Assembly (NCBI RefSeq): GCF_000719095.1
Contig: NZ_JOEH01000016.1
Span: 124,001-188,000 of the forward strand
DNA: 64,000 bases
Direction: 5' to 3'
Origin: Streptacidiphilus jeojiense
GTDB taxonomy: Bacteria > Actinomycetota > Actinomycetes > Streptomycetales > Streptomycetaceae
The notes under the pieces are model-generated. The model was not told the DNA's origin. It made no database searches and was given only the letters and a program-made list of their open reading frames with translations. The translations under genes and the position numbers were made by a program. Positions 58,978 through 64,000 of this stretch are shown piece by piece (the stretch's first letter is position 1; each line of letters opens with the position of its first letter).

Positions 58978-61255
58978 CCGGCGAGTTCTCTCCGGTGTCT
59001 TTCTCGTCCCAGAGGTCCGGAATGTCGTCCGATTCGTCTGGTTCTTCCGGCTGCCCCTCAACGGGCGCGGAGGCGTCCGGAGACTCCCCGCGACACAACG
59101 ACAGCACGGCGGCCCCGTACTTGTCCAGCTTCGCCCGGCCCACTCCTGCGATTCCGGCCAGTTCGGCGACCGATCCGGGGGCGTCCTCGGCGATGGCGAC
59201 CAGCGTCGCGTCGGTGAAGACGCAGTAGGCCGGGAGGCTCTGCAGCCTGGCCTGCTCGCCGCGCCAGTCGCGGAGCCGCTCGTACAGTCCCTCGTCCAGC
59301 TCGGACGGGCAGCCCTCGCAGCGGCGCAGCTTGCGCTCCACCGCCTCGGTGAGCACCCGGCCGCAGACCCGGCACTTCAACGGGGCCCTGTTCCGGCGGA
59401 CCGCGGCCGGACCGCGCCCGCTGCCGCCTTCGGTGATCGACCCGCGGCCGCCGCCGACCCCGCGCGCGGCCCGCGCCGGAGTGCCGGGGCGCAGCCCGTC
59501 CAGGAAGCGTGACGGCTGGCGGCTGGCCCGGCCGCCGGGCGAGCGGGCCAGGGCCCAGGACAGGCCGAGGTGTGCCCGGGCCCGGGTCACCCCGACGTAG
59601 AGCAGCCGGCGCTCCTCCTCGATCTGCTCGTCGGTCCTGGCGTAGGTGATCGGCAGCATGCCCTCGGTGAGTCCGACCAGGAACACCGCGTCCCACTCCA
59701 GGCCCTTGGCCGAGTGCAGCGAGGCGAGGGTGACCCCCTCGACGGCCGGGGCGTGCTGGGCCGCGGCCCGGGCGTCGAGCTCGGTGACGTAGGCCGACAG
59801 GTCGGCGGGCAGCCCGGCCGCCGACTGGGCGGCCTCGAACTCCTCGCCGAGCCGGACCAGCGCGGCCAGGGACTCCCAGCGCTCGCGCACCGCGCCCGAC
59901 CCGCTCGGCGGCTGGGCGGTGAAGCCCCGGGTGGAGAGCACCGCACGGACCTGCTCGGCCAGGCTCTCCGGGGCGCCGTCGAGCAGCGGATCGGTGCTGC
60001 CCCGGGCCGCGCCGCGGAGCAGCATCCCCGCCTCGCGCACCTCCGGGCGCTCGAAGAAGCGCTCCGCCCCGCGCAGCTGGTAGGCGATGCCGAGGTCGGC
60101 GAGGGCCTGCTCGTAGACCGCGGACTGCCCGTTGATCCGGAACAGCACCGCGATCTCGCTGGCCCGCACCCCGGCGGCGAGCAGGGCCTGGACCTTCCTG
60201 GCGGTGCCCTCCGCCTCGGCCGGCTCGTCCTGGTACTCGCTGTAGACCGGGTCCGGGCCGGCCTCGCGCTGCGAGACCAGCTCCAGCCGGCCCGCCGCGG
60301 CCCGCCCTCTGGCCTGGGCGAGCAGTCCGTTGGCGAGGTGCACCACCTGCGGGGTGGACCGGTAGTCGCGGACCAGCTTCACCACCGTGGCGTCGGGGTG
60401 CTTCTCCCGGAAGCCGAGCAGGTAGGACGGGGTGGCGCCGGTGAAGGAGTAGATGGTCTGACTGGCGTCGCCGACCACGCAGAGGCTGGACCGCGGGCCG
60501 AGCCAGAGGTCCAGCAACCGCTGCTGCAGCGGCGAGACGTCCTGGTACTCGTCCACCACGAAGTGCTGGTACTGGGCCCTGACCTGCTCGGCGACCTCGG
60601 CCCGGTCCTCCAGCACGCCGACCGCGAGCAGCAGCACGTCCTCGAAGTCGATGACGCCGCGGTCCCGCTTCAACTCCTCGTAGACCTTGTAGACCTGGCG
60701 GATCTCGGCCGGATCCCGCGGCGCCTCGCGGCCGGCCAGGCGGGCCGCGGCCGGATAGTCCTCGGGGACGGTCTGGGTGACCTTGGCCCACTCGATCTCG
60801 CCGGTCAGGTCCCGCAGTTCGGTGCGCTCCAGCCGGAGCCGGCAGCGCGCCGCGGCCTCGGCGACCAGCTGGACCTTGCGTTCCACCAGCCGCGGCAGCT
60901 CCCCGCCGACCACCCGCGGCCAGAAGTACTGCAGCTGGCGCAGCGCGGCCGAGTGGAAGGTCCTGGCCTGGACCCCCTCGGCGCCCAGCTGGCGCAGCCG
61001 CCCGCGCATCTCCCCGGCCGCCCGCGCGGTGAAGGTGACCGCGAGCACCCGCTGCGGCTGCATCACCCCGCTGCGGACGCCGTAGGCGATCCGGTGGGTG
61101 ATCGCCCGGGTCTTCCCCGTCCCTGCGCCGGCGAGGACGCACACGGGACCGCTGAGGGCGGTGGCGACGGCACGCTGCTCCGGGTCGAGCCCGGCCAGCA
61201 CGGCGTCGGCGTCCTGCGGGGGGAAGGGCTGGGCGCCCGGGAGCTGAACCTGCAT
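58970..61255 (-). CDS. uvrD2: UvrD2-type superfamily-1 DNA helicase with HRDC domain
   Basis: A 761-residue 3'-5' helicase. Motif I is AGAGTGKTRA (about residues 43-52), motif II VVDEYQDVSPLQ, motif III VVGDASQTIYSFTGA, motif IV with DYRSTPQ, later SLHSAKGLEWDAVFLVGL and VGVTRAR. After the helicase core comes a four-cysteine zinc element (CRVCGRVL and CEGC, about 625-650) and an HRDC domain ending near residue 725, which is the UvrD2 arrangement of M. tuberculosis. It works in DNA repair or replication. ATG at 61255; wblC lies downstream. Confidence 0.93.
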   Translation of the reverse strand: MQVQLPGAQPFPPQDADAVLAGLDPEQRAVATALSGPVCVLAGAGTGKTRAITHRIAYGVRSGVMQPQRVLAVTFTARAAGEMRGRLRQLGAEGVQARTFHSAALRQLQYFWPRVVGGELPRLVERKVQLVAEAAARCRLRLERTELRDLTGEIEWAKVTQTVPEDYPAAARLAGREAPRDPAEIRQVYKVYEELKRDRGVIDFEDVLLLAVGVLEDRAEVAEQVRAQYQHFVVDEYQDVSPLQQRLLDLWLGPRSSLCVVGDASQTIYSFTGATPSYLLGFREKHPDATVVKLVRDYRSTPQVVHLANGLLAQARGRAAAGRLELVSQREAGPDPVYSEYQDEPAEAEGTARKVQALLAAGVRASEIAVLFRINGQSAVYEQALADLGIAYQLRGAERFFERPEVREAGMLLRGAARGSTDPLLDGAPESLAEQVRAVLSTRGFTAQPPSGSGAVRERWESLAALVRLGEEFEAAQSAAGLPADLSAYVTELDARAAAQHAPAVEGVTLASLHSAKGLEWDAVFLVGLTEGMLPITYARTDEQIEEERRLLYVGVTRARAHLGLSWALARSPGGRASRQPSRFLDGLRPGTPARAARGVGGGRGSITEGGSGRGPAAVRRNRAPLKCRVCGRVLTEAVERKLRRCEGCPSELDEGLYERLRDWRGEQARLQSLPAYCVFTDATLVAIAEDAPGSVAELAGIAGVGRAKLDKYGAAVLSLCRGESPDASAPVEGQPEEPDESDDIPDLWDEKDTGENSPEK

Positions 61256-61326
61256 GCGCCCATCCTCTCAAGTCCTGCCGACGGCCCCGCCCTGTTGTCC
61301 ACAGGCCCGGTGTGTAGATAGGAAGT

Positions 61327-61352
61327 GGAATGTTCCACCCGCCGCAGGCGTT
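61327..61352 (+). promoter_or_regulatory. SigR-type promoter of the mycoredoxin gene
   Basis: GGAAT (61327-61331) and GTT (61350-61352) are separated by exactly 18 nt, a perfect match to the SigR consensus. It lies 42 nt upstream of the ATG at 61394. Confidence 0.8.
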
Positions 61353-61393
61353 GCACCGACGTCTGTCGACCGAATGACGAAGGAGCGACCTCG

Positions 61394-61636
61394 ATGCCCG
61401 CCACGATCACCATGTACAGCACCACCTGGTGCGGTTACTGCCGTCGGCTGAAGACCCAGCTCGACCGCGAGGGCATCGGCTACACCGAGGTCAACATCGA
61501 GCACGACCCGGACTCGGCCGCCTTCGTCGAGAAGGTCAACGACGGCAACCAGACCGTGCCGACCGTACTCTTTCCGGACGGCTCCGCGCTGACCAACCCC
61601 TCGCTGGCCCAGGTCAAGGCCAAGCTCGCGGCCTGA
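61394..61636 (+). CDS. mrx1: Mycoredoxin (glutaredoxin-like)
   Basis: An 80-residue glutaredoxin-fold protein with the redox motif TTWCGYCRRLK (Cys13 and Cys16), the cis-proline NQTVPTVLFPDG (about residues 51-62) and the end SLAQVKAKL. This is the Mrx1 type that removes mycothiol from proteins. The place after uvrD2 matches M. tuberculosis Rv3198A. AAGGAG lies upstream. A perfect SigR promoter motif ties it to the sigR gene of this window. Confidence 0.93.
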   Translation: MPATITMYSTTWCGYCRRLKTQLDREGIGYTEVNIEHDPDSAAFVEKVNDGNQTVPTVLFPDGSALTNPSLAQVKAKLAA

Positions 61637-61659
61637 GGCCGCACCCGGAGACACACACC

Positions 61660-61692
61660 AGCCCCGCCGCGCGGCCGTGCCGCGGCGGGGCT
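61660..61692 (+). terminator. 12-bp hairpin after mrx1
   Basis: Arms 61660-61671 and 61681-61692 pair perfectly. It lies between the convergent mrx1 and GntR genes. Confidence 0.75.
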
Positions 61693-61716
61693 GTTCGCTG
61701 CCCGGTGACCGGTCGG

Positions 61717-62502
61717 CTACTCCCCGGTCCGTCGTCCGAGCGAGTACACCAGGCGGTTGCGGTCGGCGCAGTAGCGGGTCTCGGTCACCCGGATCGGGCC
61801 CGACTCGGTGAAGCCGGTGCGCAGCTGCACCAGCAGCGGGACCCCGGGGCCCGCCTGGAACCACTGCGCCTCCTCCGGATTGGGCATCCGTGCGGCCAGT
61901 TCGTCCACGCAGCCGATCTCCACATGGCCCGCCGACCCCAGCGCGACCTCGTCCCCGCCCTCGACCGGGTCCGGGTCCATCAGCGCGGTACTGGCGGCGA
62001 GGGCGACCGGGTAGTGGCTCTCCTCGATGGACCAGGGTTCGCCGTCCATGTGCCGCAGCACCCGCCGGAGCACCACCGCCTCACCGGCCTTGATCCGCAG
62101 CCGATCGGTGATGTCAGTGGTCGCTCGTACGATCAGCATCTGGAAGTCGGCCGTCAGTTTCCGCCCGGCCCGCTCCGCCTCCTGCGCATACGACTGGGAG
62201 GGTGGAGTGAGCGGAGTTTCGAACGCCGGATCGACCGGAGCCCGATATGCGTGGTGATCCAGGACCGGATGGTCCTTGAGATAGGTGCCTTTTCCCTGGA
62301 CCCGGACCAGAAGACCTTCATTGACCAGCACATCAACTGCTAGTCGGACAGTATTACGAGCTACCCCGTATTGATTTTCCAGCTCGCTTTCCACCGGCAG
62401 CGGCTCCCCGCCCTGCCACTCTCCGGTCATGATCCGGCGACGCAGATCCGCAGCCAGTCGCTGGTATTTGGGGGCCTGTCCCGGGCCACGAGAAATGTTC
62501 AC
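61717..62502 (-). CDS. GntR/HutC-family transcriptional regulator
   Basis: A 261-residue repressor: winged helix (about residues 10-75) with PLPVESELENQYGVARNTVRL and VRVQGKGTYL, then a UTRA effector domain (about 95-255) with ESHYPVALA and RVTETRYCADRNRLVYSLG. It is the same general type as DasR but clearly another subgroup. Effector and targets unknown. GTG at 62502 begins the frame; the upstream 90 nt are AT-richer than the surroundings and probably hold its promoter. Confidence 0.87.
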   Translation of the reverse strand: MNISRGPGQAPKYQRLAADLRRRIMTGEWQGGEPLPVESELENQYGVARNTVRLAVDVLVNEGLLVRVQGKGTYLKDHPVLDHHAYRAPVDPAFETPLTPPSQSYAQEAERAGRKLTADFQMLIVRATTDITDRLRIKAGEAVVLRRVLRHMDGEPWSIEESHYPVALAASTALMDPDPVEGGDEVALGSAGHVEIGCVDELAARMPNPEEAQWFQAGPGVPLLVQLRTGFTESGPIRVTETRYCADRNRLVYSLGRRTGE

Positions 62503-62679
62503 TCAGCGAATGTAGCCATTCGGCTTGCGCGACATCCGAGAAACCAGCCAACATAAGTCAAGATTGGCGTAATACCACTCCATCCAACCACTTGCGTGCT
62601 ATCCCTATCCATGCCCCGAATGCAGCAATCCGGGGCAGTCCCCAGCCATCAGCCACCTCGCACGGCCGGAGCAGCCACG

Positions 62680-63186
62680 ATGACCAACCGGAGAGCCTGG
62701 GCCGCGATCGCCTCCTTCCCTCCCCACCTGCAGAACGTCCGCCACGCCCGGCGGATCACCCGTACCGCGCTGGCGGCCTGGGACGCGCACGACCTGGTCG
62801 ACAGCGCGGAGACGGTGGTCTCCGAACTGGTCACCAACGCCCTGCAGTACGGCCGCGGTCCGGTCGACCTGACGCTGGCGCTGACCGGCCGGCACCTGCG
62901 GATCGCCGTCACCGACGAGGGCACGTCGCTGCCGGTGCCCAGGGACGCGGCCGAGGACGCCCAGAGCGGACGCGGACTGGCCATCGTCGGGATGCTGGTC
63001 GAGAGCTGGGAGGTGGTGGTCCGGCTCACCGGGAAGACGGTGACCTGCGTCCTCGCCGTGCAGCCGACCGAACCCGATGCGGAGCCGGGCACCGGCGGGG
63101 CGGTCCCGGAGTTCGCTCCCGAACCCGCCGTCGTGGGCGGAACGCGGCGACGCCGTGTCCGCCCTTCGGGTGAACACGGCGCCTGA
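62680..63186 (+). CDS. Anti-sigma-type ATP-binding protein (HATPase_c_2)
   Basis: A 168-residue GHKL ATPase of the RsbW-like group abundant in Streptomyces. The N-box is ETVVSELVTNALQYG (about residues 48-62), G1 is VTDEGTSLPVPR and G2 GRGLAIVGMLVESW (about 107-120). The 45-residue C-terminal tail is disordered and basic. No sigma factor or anti-anti-sigma gene is adjacent, so its partner lies elsewhere. ATG at 62680 follows GGAG at 8 nt; an upstream frame extends to 62596 without a ribosome site. Confidence 0.85.
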   Translation: MTNRRAWAAIASFPPHLQNVRHARRITRTALAAWDAHDLVDSAETVVSELVTNALQYGRGPVDLTLALTGRHLRIAVTDEGTSLPVPRDAAEDAQSGRGLAIVGMLVESWEVVVRLTGKTVTCVLAVQPTEPDAEPGTGGAVPEFAPEPAVVGGTRRRRVRPSGEHGA

Positions 63187-63252
63187 AGCACATCAGGGGC
63201 GCGCACCCCTGACTCTCACTCCCCCACTAACTGACTACCAGCCACTACCCGA

Positions 63253-64000
63253 CTACCAGCGGGCGGACTCCGGCAACGGGCCGCCGTACCAGAGCTCCAC
63301 CAGCCGACGGGCGATCGAGATCCCGGAGGGCGGCAGCACCGTGCCGTCCTCCATCCCCGTCCTGAGCTCCTCGCGGCTGAACCAGCGGGCCTCGGAGAGC
63401 TCCTCGCCGTCGACGGTGATCTCGGTGCCGCCGTCGCTGTCGTCGGCGCGCCCCATGAAGCCCAGCATCAGGCTGGACGGGAACGGCCAGGGCTGGCTGG
63501 CCACGTAGTTCACCGAGTCGGGGTCCACCCGGACCCCGGCCTCCTCGGCGACCTCGCGGGCCACCGCCTGCTCCAGAGACTCGCCCGGCTCCACGAAGCC
63601 GGCCAAGGTCGAGTAGCGCCCCTCCGGCCACAGCGCCTGACGGCCCAGCAGGGCCCGGTCCTGCCCGTCGGTGATCATCATGATCACCGCCGGGTCGGTG
63701 CGCGGGTAGTGCTCGTGCGCGCAGGAGGTGCAGCGCCGCACGTGCCCGGCCAGCGCCGGGACGGTGGGGTGCCCGCAGCGTGAGCAGAAGCGGTGCGAGC
63801 GGTGCCAGTTCTCCAGCGCCACGGCGTGCACCAGCAGTCCCGCGTCCCGGTCCGCCAGCAGCGCGCCGACCTCGCGCAGGCCCGCGGTACGGGCGTCGCC
63901 GTCCAGCCGCCCGGGCAGCGTGCCGCCGGTCAGCGCGACCGCGAAGTAGGCCGTGCCGTCCCCGTCGACGCCCAGGAAGTAGCGCTCGCCGCCCTCCGGC
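63253..64000 (-). CDS. nudC: NAD+ diphosphatase NudC, 5' end outside the window
   Basis: C-terminal 249 codons of a NudC; the frame is open to the window edge. The zinc ribbon CSRCGHPT and CTSCAHEHYPRTDPAVI leads to the NUDIX box beginning GFVEPGESLEQAVAREVAEE, and the NADH-pyrophosphatase signature SQPWPFPSSLM is intact. It splits NAD(H) to NMN(H) and AMP and removes NAD caps from RNA. In M. tuberculosis nudC (Rv3199c) lies at the same end of this gene block. Confidence 0.95.
   Translation of the reverse strand, partial: PEGGERYFLGVDGDGTAYFAVALTGGTLPGRLDGDARTAGLREVGALLADRDAGLLVHAVALENWHRSHRFCSRCGHPTVPALAGHVRRCTSCAHEHYPRTDPAVIMMITDGQDRALLGRQALWPEGRYSTLAGFVEPGESLEQAVAREVAEEAGVRVDPDSVNYVASQPWPFPSSLMLGFMGRADDSDGGTEITVDGEELSEARWFSREELRTGMEDGTVLPPSGISIARRLVELWYGGPLPESARW

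Noticed and set aside
1-64000. Insertion sequences, prophage or conjugative element genes
   Set aside because: No transposase, integrase, recombinase or phage structural protein was recognised anywhere in the window.

Overview
The window is core chromosome of a high-GC actinomycete, almost certainly a member of the Streptomycetaceae. It carries nickel superoxide dismutase with its maturation protease, two WhiB-like regulators, the das chitobiose/GlcNAc system, a SigR-RsrA pair and a Streptomyces-type initiator tRNA. From memory, the gene order follows the Streptomyces coelicolor block running roughly from SCO5260 down to SCO5180. No phage, insertion sequence or CRISPR array was found. I cannot name the species.

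Layout. 0-9 kb: end of an ABC ATPase, CGNR zinc-finger protein, sodX/sodN, a CPA1 antiporter, an RsbW-like anti-sigma factor with SigH, a diacylglycerol-kinase-like gene and wblE. 9-15 kb: a 1332-residue Pls-type NRPS (adenylation, carrier, six membrane segments, three tandem acyltransferase-like domains) beside a PdtaS-like sensor kinase. Its predicted adenylation code matches lysine-activating domains, so it is the best natural-product candidate here. 15-23 kb: an orphan DasA-like binding protein, then dasABCD and dasR, with several DasR-type operator candidates. 23-32 kb: a DUF3311/solute symporter pair, a histidine phosphatase, class Ia ribonucleotide reductase nrdAB behind paired NrdR boxes and a cobalamin riboswitch, then vkor, def and a TPR gene. 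32-46 kb: two coupled HD-domain genes, rsrA/sigR, a SRAP protein, an M50 peptidase, aroA, rsgA, a SugE-type exporter, marR, hisN, dedA, a CatR-like Fur protein and a 16-repeat Sel1 protein.

46-64 kb: tRNA-fMet, then a 49-nt tRNA-fMet fragment fused to a shortened UPF0182 gene, which looks like a deletion scar. Beyond it lies a block also conserved in Mycobacterium tuberculosis (Rv3193c-Rv3199c as I recall): PDZ/Lon-like protease, DUF2342 metalloprotease, NUDIX, YgjP-like, ThiF-like, ABC1 kinase, wblC/whiB7, uvrD2, mycoredoxin and nudC.

The genes join into several circuits. SigR has its own promoter signature and the mycoredoxin gene carries the same one. DasR operator candidates surround dasA and the orphan binding protein, and one lies upstream of the sensor kinase next to pls. 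wblC has a long leader with a candidate upstream ORF and a U-tailed terminator just before the gene, the layout of an antibiotic-responsive attenuator. nrdAB combines dATP/NrdR-type and B12-type control. Many genes have a TAnnnT box 6-7 nt before the start codon, consistent with leaderless transcripts.
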